From: Bradyrhizobium barranii subsp. apii
GTDB lineage: Bacteria; Pseudomonadota; Alphaproteobacteria; Rhizobiales; Xanthobacteraceae
Direction of reading: 5' to 3'
NCBI RefSeq assembly: GCF_011516635.5
Contig: NZ_CP096255.1
Span: 6,012,501-6,076,500, forward strand
DNA length: 64,000 bases
Below the pieces are notes generated by a model that did not search any database, was not told the DNA's origin, and saw only the letters and a list, made by a program, of their open reading frames with translations. The translations under genes were made by a program, and so were the position numbers. Below, one piece after another: positions 37,576 through 46,195 of this stretch. Within the stretch, counting starts at the first letter, position 1; every line of letters starts with the position of its first letter.

Positions 37576-39864
37576 CTACTGCCGCGCCATCTGGGCATTG
37601 CCGACGGCATCGCCGTCGAGCTTCTGGTCGTTGTGCATGGTGACGGTGACGCGCAGCAATCGCCCCTCGAACTCGAACGGCGCCTCGTAATGCGACACGG
37701 GGCTGCCACGGTCGCGGCCGATGTCGAGGCCGGACCACGAGATCAGCGTGTGGAAGCCGAGCTGGGTCTGGAGCGCCCCCGCCGGCTCGCCGTCGATCAG
37801 CAGCGTGTATTCGGTGACGCCGGTGCGCGAACCCTTGGCCGGCGGCTCCTTGCGCACGAGCCGCTCGACATGCACCCCGAGCCGCCGCGCGCCTGACGGC
37901 ACTTTCCGGTCCGAGCGCACGATCTGGTGGCTGCCGCCGATGTTGAGATCGTGCACGAGATGGCCGTCCCTGACGTAGAGGCTGTAACCCGACGTCGCGT
38001 CGCCATGCGAGATCAGCACGCCGTTTGCACCCGCTTCGTCAATCTCGACATGCGCCTCGATTGTGTAGCTGCGGCTGCGCACATCAGGCGCGACATCGGT
38101 CGGCACGTGGCCCATGCCGGCGTGGAAGACGAAATGGTGGCGCGCACCGTGGAAGCGTGCGGCGTTCTCGGCGAAGCGCGGACCGAAGCGGTCGTCGAGC
38201 GGCAGCACCTTGTGCCTCTCGGCCTCCGCCCACCAGGTCGCGATCATTGCTGCCAGACGCTCCGGCTCCTTTGCGGCGAGATCGTCGGTCTCGGAGAAAT
38301 CCTGGTCGAGATGAAACAGCTCCCATTTGTCGTTCTCGAACGGCGTGCCCGAGGGATGGAAGGCGACCGCCTTCCAGCCGCCCTGCCAGAGGCCGCGATG
38401 GCCGAACATCTCGAAATATTGCGGCGAGCTCTTTGAGGGCACGGACGCATCCGTGATCGAGCGCGCAAAGCTCTCGCCTTCCAGCGGCATCTGCGGGCAC
38501 CCCGCGATCGTGCTGGGAGACTCGACGCCGATCAGCTCCAGTAGCGTCGGCGCGAGGTCGCAGGCGTGGACGAACTGGTGCCGTAGCTCGCCTTTACCTG
38601 CGATCTTCTTCGGCCAGTTGATGACGAAGGGATCGCGGATGCCGCCGCCATGGGTGTTCTGCTTGTAGCGCCGCAGCGGCGTGTTCGACGCCATCGCCCA
38701 GCCATGCGGGAAATTGCTGTGGGTGTCGGGACCGCCGATGTCGTCGATACGGCTGAGCTTCTCGGCGATCGGCTCCGGCTTGAAGTTGAACGGGCCCATG
38801 GCGTTGACGAAGCCGAGCGGCCCGCCCTCCTGGCTCGCGCCGTTGTCGGACATCACGATGATCACGGTGTTGTCGCGAATGCCGGCCGTTTCCAGGAACG
38901 AGACAAGCCGTGCAAGATGTCGGTCGGAATGATCGAGCATGCCGGCGAAAGCCGCCTGCAGGCGGGTGAAGACGCGGCGCTCATCGGCCGAGTGCTCCTC
39001 CCAGGCCTTGACGCCGTCGTTGCGCGCCGGCATCCGCGTTCCCTCAGGCACCAGCCCCATCGCCTTCTGGCGTGCCAGACGCCGTTCGCGCTCGACGTCC
39101 CAGCCGTGCGCGAATTCGGCGTCGTAGCTCCCAATGATGTCGGCCGGGGCCTGATGCGGCGCATGGCAGGCGCCAAGTGCGACCCAGGTGAGCCAGGGAA
39201 TGTCAGGACGGTCGGCAACATGGTCGCCGATGAAGCGGATCGACTGATCGATCAGATCTTCGGTCAGATGATAGCCGTCCGCATACGTGCCCGGTGGATC
39301 GATATGCGTGTTATCGGAGACGAGCTCGGGCGCGTACTGGTCGGTCTCCGCATCGAGGAAGCCGTAGAAGCGGTCGAAGCCACGGCCGAGCGGCCAGCCG
39401 TCGAACGGGCCGGTGGCGCCGCTTTCGGTCAGCGGCGTGACATGCCATTTGCCGACCATGTAGTTGCGATAGCCGTGGAGGCGCAGCATCTCGGCCAGCG
39501 TCCCCGCCTCGCGCGCGATCTTGCCGCGATAGCCGGGATAGCCGGAATCGAAATTGGCAAGGCAGCCGACGCCGACCGAGTGATGATTGCGTCCGGTCAG
39601 CAGCGCGGCGCGCGTCGTCGAGCACATCGCTGTGGTATGAAAGCCGGAGTAGCGCAGCCCCTCCGCGGCGAGCCGGTCGATGGTCGGCGTCTTGATTGCC
39701 GAGCCATAGCAGCCGAAATCGGAGAAGCCGACGTCGTCGAACAGCACGACCAGGATGTTCGGCGCGCCCTCGGGCGGCCTTGGCGCATCCGGCCACCAGG
39801 GTTTCGACTCCGCGACCGTCTTGCCGACGGTGCCGCGGAACGGCGTGCCGCTGTTTGCGCTCAT
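37576..39864 (-). CDS. Arylsulfatase family hydrolase
   Basis: A 762-residue alkaline-phosphatase-fold sulfatase. Metal-binding Asp pair in LFDDVGFSDFG (about 43-44); the formylglycine region reads CSTTRAALLTGR (about 81-92), so the third residue is Thr where the standard CxPxR or CxAxR has Pro/Ala. GKWH, VIIVMSDNGAS and a C-terminal lectin-like beta domain follow. The start at 39864 has GGGAGGAG upstream. No signal peptide is evident. It is divergent from a TetR regulator that probably controls it. Confidence 0.9.
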   Translation of the reverse strand: MSANSGTPFRGTVGKTVAESKPWWPDAPRPPEGAPNILVVLFDDVGFSDFGCYGSAIKTPTIDRLAAEGLRYSGFHTTAMCSTTRAALLTGRNHHSVGVGCLANFDSGYPGYRGKIAREAGTLAEMLRLHGYRNYMVGKWHVTPLTESGATGPFDGWPLGRGFDRFYGFLDAETDQYAPELVSDNTHIDPPGTYADGYHLTEDLIDQSIRFIGDHVADRPDIPWLTWVALGACHAPHQAPADIIGSYDAEFAHGWDVERERRLARQKAMGLVPEGTRMPARNDGVKAWEEHSADERRVFTRLQAAFAGMLDHSDRHLARLVSFLETAGIRDNTVIIVMSDNGASQEGGPLGFVNAMGPFNFKPEPIAEKLSRIDDIGGPDTHSNFPHGWAMASNTPLRRYKQNTHGGGIRDPFVINWPKKIAGKGELRHQFVHACDLAPTLLELIGVESPSTIAGCPQMPLEGESFARSITDASVPSKSSPQYFEMFGHRGLWQGGWKAVAFHPSGTPFENDKWELFHLDQDFSETDDLAAKEPERLAAMIATWWAEAERHKVLPLDDRFGPRFAENAARFHGARHHFVFHAGMGHVPTDVAPDVRSRSYTIEAHVEIDEAGANGVLISHGDATSGYSLYVRDGHLVHDLNIGGSHQIVRSDRKVPSGARRLGVHVERLVRKEPPAKGSRTGVTEYTLLIDGEPAGALQTQLGFHTLISWSGLDIGRDRGSPVSHYEAPFEFEGRLLRVTVTMHNDQKLDGDAVGNAQMARQ

Positions 39865-39924
39865 CTGCTCCTCCCGATGTTGCCGGCGGCTGCGGTTGAC
39901 CCGCGGCTCGGCCATCTCTAAATT

Positions 39925-39938
39925 ATAATCCGAATTAT
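39925..39938. promoter_or_regulatory. Inverted repeat between sulfatase and TetR genes
   Basis: ATAAT-CCGA-ATTAT, within an AT-rich stretch (about 39917-39950) that contrasts with the GC-rich surroundings and lies 18 nt before the TetR start. This position suits a TetR operator that also overlaps the sulfatase promoter. Confidence 0.45.
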
Positions 39939-39955
39939 GATTATGATTTTGCCGG

Positions 39956-40633
39956 ATGCAAGCACGGATGCGGCCAAGCTCGGACGAACCCGATTTCGAC
40001 CTGCCCGGCGTTGCCCCGTCGCGGCAGAAGCGCAGCCGCGAGACGACGCTGGCGCTGCTGCGCGCCGGCGCCGGCATGCTGCGCACGCGCAGCCTTGCCG
40101 AGCTGTCGATCGAGGCGCTCTGCACCGAGGTCGGCGCCACCGTCGGCGCCTTCTACAGCCGCTTCGAGAGCAAGGAGGCCTATTTCAACGCACTGATGGC
40201 GCTGGCCGCGCGCGACGGCGAGCAACGGCTCGGCGACATGAGGCGACCGTCACCGGATACGGACCTCGACAAGCTCTGCCACACCATCGTCAGCGGGATC
40301 ATCGCCTGGATGCGCAACCACGAGGGCGTGCTGCGCGCCGCGCTTCAGCACGACGACACGCGCCCGGACAAATGGACGCCGTTCAAGGCCCTCGCGAAGG
40401 CAACGACGGAACGCGCGACCCCTCTCCTGCTCCCGGCCATGGGCAAGGGACGCAAGGCCGCCAAGACCCGCACGATCGCCTTCGGCTTCCAGGTCGTGCT
40501 GGGCACGCTGGTGAACGCGATCCTCAACGATCCCGGGCCGCTTTCGCTTGGATCAAAGGAGATGGAGACGCGGCTGGCCGGTTGCCTGTTGCTGTTGCTC
40601 CAGGCGGAGATCAATCAGTCGACGCCGAGATAG
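39956..40633 (+). CDS. TetR-family transcriptional regulator
   Basis: A 225-residue regulator: N-terminal helix-turn-helix (LSIEALCTEVGATVGAFYSRFESKEAYF) and a divergent all-helical ligand domain. Divergent from the sulfatase with a palindrome between. Its 3' end overlaps the convergent livF gene by 19 bp. The ligand is unknown. Confidence 0.9.
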   Translation: MQARMRPSSDEPDFDLPGVAPSRQKRSRETTLALLRAGAGMLRTRSLAELSIEALCTEVGATVGAFYSRFESKEAYFNALMALAARDGEQRLGDMRRPSPDTDLDKLCHTIVSGIIAWMRNHEGVLRAALQHDDTRPDKWTPFKALAKATTERATPLLLPAMGKGRKAAKTRTIAFGFQVVLGTLVNAILNDPGPLSLGSKEMETRLAGCLLLLLQAEINQSTPR

Positions 40634-41334
40634 GCCTTCTGCACCTGCGGGTCCTGTGCGAGCGCCGCGGCCGTGCCGGACAGCACGCTCTTGCCGACCT
40701 GGAGCACGGTCGCGAAGTCCGAGACTTCCAGCGCGAGCTCGATCGACTGCTCGGCGAGCAGGATGGTCAGGCCCTCGCGATGCAGGCGGCCGAAGGTCTC
40801 GTACATGGATTCGACAACCGCCGGCGCGAGGCCGAGCGACGGTTCGTCCAGCATCAATAGCTTCGGATCGCTCATCAGCGCGCGGCCGACCGCGAGCATC
40901 TGCCGCTCGCCGCCGGACATCGTGCCGGCGCGCTGGTTGCGGCGCTCCTTCAGGCGCGGGAAGATCTCGTAGACGCGCTCAAGCAAATTGGCCTGGCGTG
41001 ACTTGTCGTGCAACGGCGTCGCGCCGAGCATCAGATTGTTCTCGACGCTCTGCTGCACGAACAGCCGCCAGCCTTCCGGCGACAGCGCCAGCCCCTTGCG
41101 CACGATCGCAAAGGCCTTCTGGCCGGCGATGTCCTCGCCGCGAAAGCTGATCGATCCGGAATGCACGGGAATGAGACCCGCGATTGCGTTCAGCGTCGTG
41201 GTCTTGCCGCCGCCATTGGAGCCGAGCAGCGCGACGACGCTGCCCTCCGGCACCTCCAGCGAGACGTCGGAGACACCGATGAGGTCGCCATAGCGCACCT
41301 CGAGGTGCTCGATCCGAAGAAGCGCGCCGCTCAT
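40615..41334 (-). CDS. livF: Branched-chain amino-acid-type ABC transporter ATPase (LivF)
   Basis: A 239-residue ATPase: Walker A LLGSNGGGKTT, signature MSGGERQMLAVGRAL, Walker B LLMLDEPSLGLAP. LivF type, pairing with LivG. Its start overlaps the livG stop by 4 bp. Last gene of a five-gene importer operon (binding protein, livH, livM, livG, livF). Confidence 0.93.
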   Translation of the reverse strand: MSGALLRIEHLEVRYGDLIGVSDVSLEVPEGSVVALLGSNGGGKTTTLNAIAGLIPVHSGSISFRGEDIAGQKAFAIVRKGLALSPEGWRLFVQQSVENNLMLGATPLHDKSRQANLLERVYEIFPRLKERRNQRAGTMSGGERQMLAVGRALMSDPKLLMLDEPSLGLAPAVVESMYETFGRLHREGLTILLAEQSIELALEVSDFATVLQVGKSVLSGTAAALAQDPQVQKAYLGVD

Positions 41335-42098
41335 AGGTCCCGCCCGCCCATCAGCTCGACCGGCGTATGGCCGGCCGCGGCCTTCGCCGCGCGTTTGCCG
41401 AGATAGGCTTCGATCACCGCCGGGTTCGAGGTGACCTCGCGCGGCGAGCCGCGGGCGATCTCCTTGCCCTGGTGAAACACCATCACGCGGCTCGCGAGCG
41501 ACATGATCACTTCCATGATGTGCTCGACGATGACGAGCGTGATGCCGGAACGGTGGATGTCGCGCACGAGATCGATGGCGAGCCTCACCTCGTGGGCGTT
41601 GAGCCCGGCCATGGCCTCGTCGAGCAGCAGCACCTTCGGCTCGGTCGCAAGTGCGCGGGCGATCTCCAGCCGCTTGCGGCCGGGCGTGCCCAGCGAGCGC
41701 GCCGGCGCATCCGCAAGCCTGCTCATGCCGACGCGCTCCAGCACCGCGCGCGCCCTGGTCTCGGCCTCGTGGCGATGCGAGGTGCGCAGGAAGGCGCCGA
41801 TCATGACGTTCTCGAGCACCGTCATGCCTTCAAAGGTCTGCGGCACCTGGAAGGTGCGGGCAAGCCCGAGCCCGGCGCGCTGCTCCGGCGCGAAGTCGGT
41901 GATGTCGGTCCCCTCGAACAACACGCGGCCCGAGGTGGTCTTGAGGTCGCCGGTGAGGCAATTGAAGAAGGTGGATTTGCCGGCGCCGTTCGGGCCGATC
42001 AGGCCGAGAATATCGCCCTGCTCCAGCGTGACGGACGCATCGTCCACCGCCTTGAAGCTGCCGAACGCCTTTGTGATCCCGCGCGCCTCAAGGAGCAT
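41331..42098 (-). CDS. livG: Branched-chain amino-acid-type ABC transporter ATPase (LivG)
   Basis: A 255-residue ATPase: Walker A GLIGPNGAGKST, the LivG-type variant signature SLGTPGRKRLEIARAL, Walker B LLLDEAMAGLN, and HIMEVIM as H-loop. Its start overlaps the livM 3' end by 11 bp. Substrates of such systems include branched-chain amino acids, urea, amides and aromatic acids. Confidence 0.93.
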   Translation of the reverse strand: MLLEARGITKAFGSFKAVDDASVTLEQGDILGLIGPNGAGKSTFFNCLTGDLKTTSGRVLFEGTDITDFAPEQRAGLGLARTFQVPQTFEGMTVLENVMIGAFLRTSHRHEAETRARAVLERVGMSRLADAPARSLGTPGRKRLEIARALATEPKVLLLDEAMAGLNAHEVRLAIDLVRDIHRSGITLVIVEHIMEVIMSLASRVMVFHQGKEIARGSPREVTSNPAVIEAYLGKRAAKAAAGHTPVELMGGRDL

Positions 42099-43059
42099 GG
42101 CCGGCTCCCTTATCTGCGCCGGGCTTGCGTCGTCCCATGAACAGGCTGAGCAGGCCGCCGGGCTGGAAGCGCGCGATCAGCACGATGATCGCGCCATACA
42201 GGACGAAGGTGAGGCCGGCCCCCTTACCGCCAAGCCAGCTGTTGGAGATCTCCTCCAGCGGCACGAGGATCGCGGCTCCCACCAGCGGACCGAACAGCAA
42301 CCCCGCCCCGCCCAGCGCCGCCATGATCAGGATTTTGACCGAGATCAGGATGCCGAGCCCGGACTCGGGATCGACGAAGCCGAACATCATCGCATAGAGC
42401 GCGCCGGCAACGCTCGTCAGCGCCGCGCTCAGCATGTAGGCGTAGAGCTTGGTCCGGCTCGCGGGTGCGCCCAGGGAACGTGCGGCCCTCTCGGAATCCT
42501 TGATCGCGCGCAGATAGAATCCCATGCGGCTGTTGGTCATCCACCAGGTGATGAACAGCGTGATCACGAGGACGACCAGGAAGAGGTAGTAGTACGGTAG
42601 CGACGACAGGAACGAGAGATCGAAGATGTTGCGGGGGACCGTTGGACCGGAAAGACCCACGGCCGCGCCGAGCCAGTCGGTGTTGGTGACGATCAGCCGC
42701 ATGGTCTCGGCGACCGCGATCGTCGCCATGCTGAAATAGTGACCCGACAGCCGCAGCGTCGGCACGCCGATGATCGCGGCAAGCCCCACCGCCAGCACGA
42801 TACCGCCGGGGATGCCGAACAGTGGCGACAGCCCGAACTTGGCGTAAGACCCCATCGCGGCATAGGCGCCGCAGCCGAAGAACACGACATGGCCGACCGA
42901 GACCTGGCCGGCATAGCCGCCGACGATGTTCCAGGCCGACGCGGCGATGGCATAGAGCAGCACCAGTGCGCCCAAGCGCTGCTGGAACGGCGAGGACAGC
43001 AGCAACGGATAGGCAATCGCCAGTGCTGCGACGATTGAGAGCCAGATCAAGCGCCGCAT
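42088..43059 (-). CDS. livM: Branched-chain amino-acid-type ABC permease (LivM)
   Basis: A 323-residue permease with about nine hydrophobic segments and the LivM motifs WNIVGGYAGQVSVGHVVFFG and RAIKDSERAARSLGAP (the ATPase-contact loop). It follows livH by 13 nt. Confidence 0.93.
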   Translation of the reverse strand: MRRLIWLSIVAALAIAYPLLLSSPFQQRLGALVLLYAIAASAWNIVGGYAGQVSVGHVVFFGCGAYAAMGSYAKFGLSPLFGIPGGIVLAVGLAAIIGVPTLRLSGHYFSMATIAVAETMRLIVTNTDWLGAAVGLSGPTVPRNIFDLSFLSSLPYYYLFLVVLVITLFITWWMTNSRMGFYLRAIKDSERAARSLGAPASRTKLYAYMLSAALTSVAGALYAMMFGFVDPESGLGILISVKILIMAALGGAGLLFGPLVGAAILVPLEEISNSWLGGKGAGLTFVLYGAIIVLIARFQPGGLLSLFMGRRKPGADKGAGHAP

Positions 43060-43072
43060 TGCAGCTTTCTCA

Positions 43073-43936
43073 TCAGAGCTTGCCCATCAGGCCTTGCGGC
43101 CGGAACCAGAGGAAGAACAGGAACAGGACATAGACGACGATGTCCTTGTAGACCGCACCGATCAGATAGCCGGAGAGCGACTCGATGACGCCGATCAACA
43201 GGCCCGCGACGAGCGCGCCTGGCACGCTGCCGAAGCCGCCAAGGGATACCGTGACGAAGGCGACGATGCCGAGCGTCTCGCCGACCGTCGGCACGATGTA
43301 GAAGAAGTTCGCGATCAGCGCGCCGGCAAGGCCGGTGGCGCCGGCCGCGATGGCCCAGGCAATCGCCTGCATCGTATCGGGCCTGATGCCCATAAGCTGA
43401 GCCGCGGTCTGATCCTCCGCCACGGCCAGCATTTTTGAACCAAGCGATGTGCGCGTCAGAAGCAGGTGGAGGCCGAATGTCACCAGCAGCGCGACGACAC
43501 CGGCAAGCAGCCGCGAGGCTTCGATCCGCAGGCCCGCAAACGCATAGGTGCCGCCGACGATATTCGACGGCATCGACAGGAAGTTGGCGCCGAACCACCA
43601 GAACACGGAATAGCGCAGCAGCAGCGCGAGCCCGAACGTGCCGAGGATCTGCGCCAGCATCGGCCCCTTCATGATGTCGCGGATCAGGGCGAAATAGACC
43701 ACGACCCCGACGGTCGCGAGCACCAGTGTCGCCAGTGGGGCGCCGAGGATGGGCCCTCCCCCCATCAACGTATAGACGACATAGGCGACGTACATGCCAA
43801 GCATGACGAAGTCGCCATGCGCGAAATTGACGATGTTCATCATGCCCCACACCAGCGTGAGGCCCGAGGAAAACAGGGCGTAGACGGCGCCAAGCAGAAG
43901 CCCGCCGACAATCACCTGCACGAGTACGAAGGACAT
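43073..43936 (-). CDS. livH: Branched-chain amino-acid-type ABC permease (LivH)
   Basis: A permease of about 287 residues with the LivH motifs GAVYALFSSGLTLVWGMMNIVNFAHG and VAEDQTAAQLMGIRPDTMQ. ATG 43936 (MSFVLVQ) is preferred; TTG 43957 in frame is an alternative. It lies 67 nt after the binding-protein stop. Confidence 0.92.
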   Translation of the reverse strand: MSFVLVQVIVGGLLLGAVYALFSSGLTLVWGMMNIVNFAHGDFVMLGMYVAYVVYTLMGGGPILGAPLATLVLATVGVVVYFALIRDIMKGPMLAQILGTFGLALLLRYSVFWWFGANFLSMPSNIVGGTYAFAGLRIEASRLLAGVVALLVTFGLHLLLTRTSLGSKMLAVAEDQTAAQLMGIRPDTMQAIAWAIAAGATGLAGALIANFFYIVPTVGETLGIVAFVTVSLGGFGSVPGALVAGLLIGVIESLSGYLIGAVYKDIVVYVLFLFFLWFRPQGLMGKL

Positions 43937-44003
43937 GAGCTGCGTTGCTCTGATCAAAACATTCTGGGAAAGGCGGGACGCGCGGTCCCGCCTTCAGGCA
44001 ATC

Positions 44004-45260
44004 TCACCAGCCCTTGTAGGGCAGTACCGGCGCCTTCTCGGCATTGGCCTTCGGCCACACCGCGACATAGTTCTCGCCATCCTGAAGCTGGATGATGGCG
44101 CCGGACGCGAGGACGTTCTGGCCCTTGTCGTCGAACTTCACGCCCTTGTAGCCGATCATGAGCTGCTCGGGCTTCAGGTCCGTCGCCTTCAGCGCGGCCT
44201 GGATCTTTGCCGGATCGGTCGAGCCGGCGCGGTCGATGGCATCGGCCAGCACGAAGAAGCCCTGCATCTGCCGGGCGACCGTGTCGTCCATCTCCTCGCC
44301 GCTCTTCTTCTTGTACATGTCGGCGATGATGGCGGACGCCGAGCCCGGCGGTCCCACGACCCAGGACGAACGGTTGAAGACGCCTTGCGAGATCTTGCCG
44401 ACCGCCTTGGTGAAGGACGGATCGGAGTAGCCGGCATCGTCGGCCAGCAGCACGGCCGGCTTGTAGTCAAGCGACTGCATGGTCTTGGCGAACAGGATCG
44501 CATCCGACGTGTAGCTGATCATGATGACGACGTCGGGCTTCTTGTCCTTGAGCTGGAGCACCTGGCCCTGCAAGTCGGTCGCATTGACGGGATAGGCGAT
44601 GTCGAGCGCGATCGGTTGGCCCTTTTCCTTGAAGGCGCCGGCGATCGTGTTGGCGACCGAGGTGCCGTATTCGGTGTTGTCATGGACCACCGCGACGCTG
44701 TCGGTCTTGGCACCCTGCGCCTTGATGTCGGCGAGGAAGTCGACATAGATCTTGGCGAAATCGGTCGCAATCGGCGTGGTGCGGAAGAACCATTTGAAGC
44801 CGCGCTCGGTGAGATTGGCGGCGACCGATTCCGAGTTCAGGAAAGGAACGCCGTATTTCTCGGCGATCGCGCTCGAAGTCAGCGTGACGCCGGACTGGTA
44901 GGAGCCGAACACGGCCGCCACCTTCTCTTCCGTGATCAGGCGTAGCGCCTGATTCTGGCCCGTCGCCGGGTTGCCCTGGTTGTCGGCGAACACAGCCTCG
45001 ATCTTGGCGCCGCCGAGGCCGGCAAGGCCGGCGTTCTTCGCCAGCGGCAGATTGCCAAGCTCAGGATGGGCGTTGTTGATGATGTCCATGGCGACTTCGA
45101 GCGCCGCCTTGGCGTGCGCACCGATCGAGGCGGTGCCGCCGGACATCGGCATGATGACGCCGATCTTGATGACCTTGTCCTGGGCCTGCGCGCCGGAGCC
45201 CAGCGTAAGGAACATCGCGGCTGCGCAAAACAGCCCGGTGACGTGCTTGAAATTCATCAA
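44004..45260 (-). CDS. Liv-type ABC transporter substrate-binding protein
   Basis: A 418-residue periplasmic binding protein with a signal peptide (FCAAAMFLTLGSGAQAQ) and a type I binding fold (IKIGVIMPMSGGTASIGAHAKAALE ... AVFGSYQSGVTLTSS ... VVHDNTEYGTSVANT). It is the first gene of the liv operon. The ligand pocket cannot be assigned from sequence alone. Confidence 0.92.
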   Translation of the reverse strand: MMNFKHVTGLFCAAAMFLTLGSGAQAQDKVIKIGVIMPMSGGTASIGAHAKAALEVAMDIINNAHPELGNLPLAKNAGLAGLGGAKIEAVFADNQGNPATGQNQALRLITEEKVAAVFGSYQSGVTLTSSAIAEKYGVPFLNSESVAANLTERGFKWFFRTTPIATDFAKIYVDFLADIKAQGAKTDSVAVVHDNTEYGTSVANTIAGAFKEKGQPIALDIAYPVNATDLQGQVLQLKDKKPDVVIMISYTSDAILFAKTMQSLDYKPAVLLADDAGYSDPSFTKAVGKISQGVFNRSSWVVGPPGSASAIIADMYKKKSGEEMDDTVARQMQGFFVLADAIDRAGSTDPAKIQAALKATDLKPEQLMIGYKGVKFDDKGQNVLASGAIIQLQDGENYVAVWPKANAEKAPVLPYKGW

Positions 45261-45506
45261 ATCAGACCTCCCAAAGGGTTTCCCCGACCAAGCTATTTTG
45301 GAAGCTGCAGGCTAAGCGCCCGCTTCCGTTTGTTTATGCCTGGTGGATCTAGGATGGCATGCCAGCCGGACACCGGCAAGACGAAACGGACTTGCGCAAT
45401 GCTGCATGGGAGAGGCAGCGAATGCGCCGGCGCGGGCGGCGTTCAAATCCGGCGTCGCCCGGCGCGAACGCGGTAACTCGAACGGTGGACGTCATTGCCA
45501 TCTGCA

Positions 45507-45620
45507 GGGGTGGGTTAACACTGCGACTGCACCAAGCGCGGTCCGCTGGCGTAACCCACCCCCGTGTGTTTCCGCGAACGCAGAGGCGGTGGGTGACGCT
45601 GTCGCCAACCCACCCTGCGA
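45507..45620. repeat. Paired intergenic hairpins (GGGGTGGGTTA type)
   Basis: Perfect 11-bp arms GGGGTGGGTTA (45507-45517) and TAACCCACCCC (45552-45562), followed by a second hairpin GGTGGGT (45588-45594)/ACCCACC (45608-45614). It fills the end of the gap between the liv binding-protein gene and the DUF1428 gene. The rest of the 45261-45627 gap shows no gene; the binding-protein promoter should lie there. Confidence 0.65.
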
Positions 45621-45627
45621 GACGCCG

Positions 45628-45990
45628 TCAGCCGACGATGTCGCTCGCCCGCAGCAGCGTCGTGAAGCCGCCATAAATCATGCGCTTGCCGTCGAAGGGC
45701 ATGTCGGCGCCCTTGAGCCGCTCATCGGCCATCACCTTCTTGTTGACGGCATCGCGGGTCTCCCGGTCACGGTAGACGATCCAGGAGAACACCACGACCT
45801 CGTCCTCCGTCGCGATCACCGCGCGCGGAAACGAGGTCAATTCGCCATAGGGCACGTCGTCGCCGATGCACTCGACGTAGTCGAGCGCGCCGTGCTCCAT
45901 CCATATGGTGCAGGCGTTTCGCGCCAGCGCCTTGTAGGCCTCGATCTTGTCCTTCGGCACGGCCAGCACGAAACCATCGACATAGGGCAT
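45628..45990 (-). CDS. DUF1428 family protein
   Basis: A 120-residue alpha-beta barrel (dimeric ferredoxin-like) protein: MPYVDGFVLAVPKDKIEAYKAL ... WMEHGALDYVECIGDD ... EVVVFSWIVYRDRETRD ... DGKRMIYGGF. Start 45990 (MPYVDG) is standard for the family; the longer frame to 46050 is not. The family is related in fold to YciI/EthD-type proteins; no activity is established. Confidence 0.88.
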   Translation of the reverse strand: MPYVDGFVLAVPKDKIEAYKALARNACTIWMEHGALDYVECIGDDVPYGELTSFPRAVIATEDEVVVFSWIVYRDRETRDAVNKKVMADERLKGADMPFDGKRMIYGGFTTLLRASDIVG

Positions 45991-46195
45991 CACGGGATCT
46001 CCTTTGGGTTGCCTGCCCCAAGGACGTAGCGGCGCACGGCGATCCGACACGTCATCACACCCGCAAGGTGAGGCAAACTGTCGCGAGGATTTCGTGCGCT
46101 ACTTCACATTTGAAGCTCGCCGCGCCGTGACATCATCCCGGACGTTTGCGCTCGCACATCGGCTACTTCAGATTGCAGTTGAGAAGGCAGCTTTC

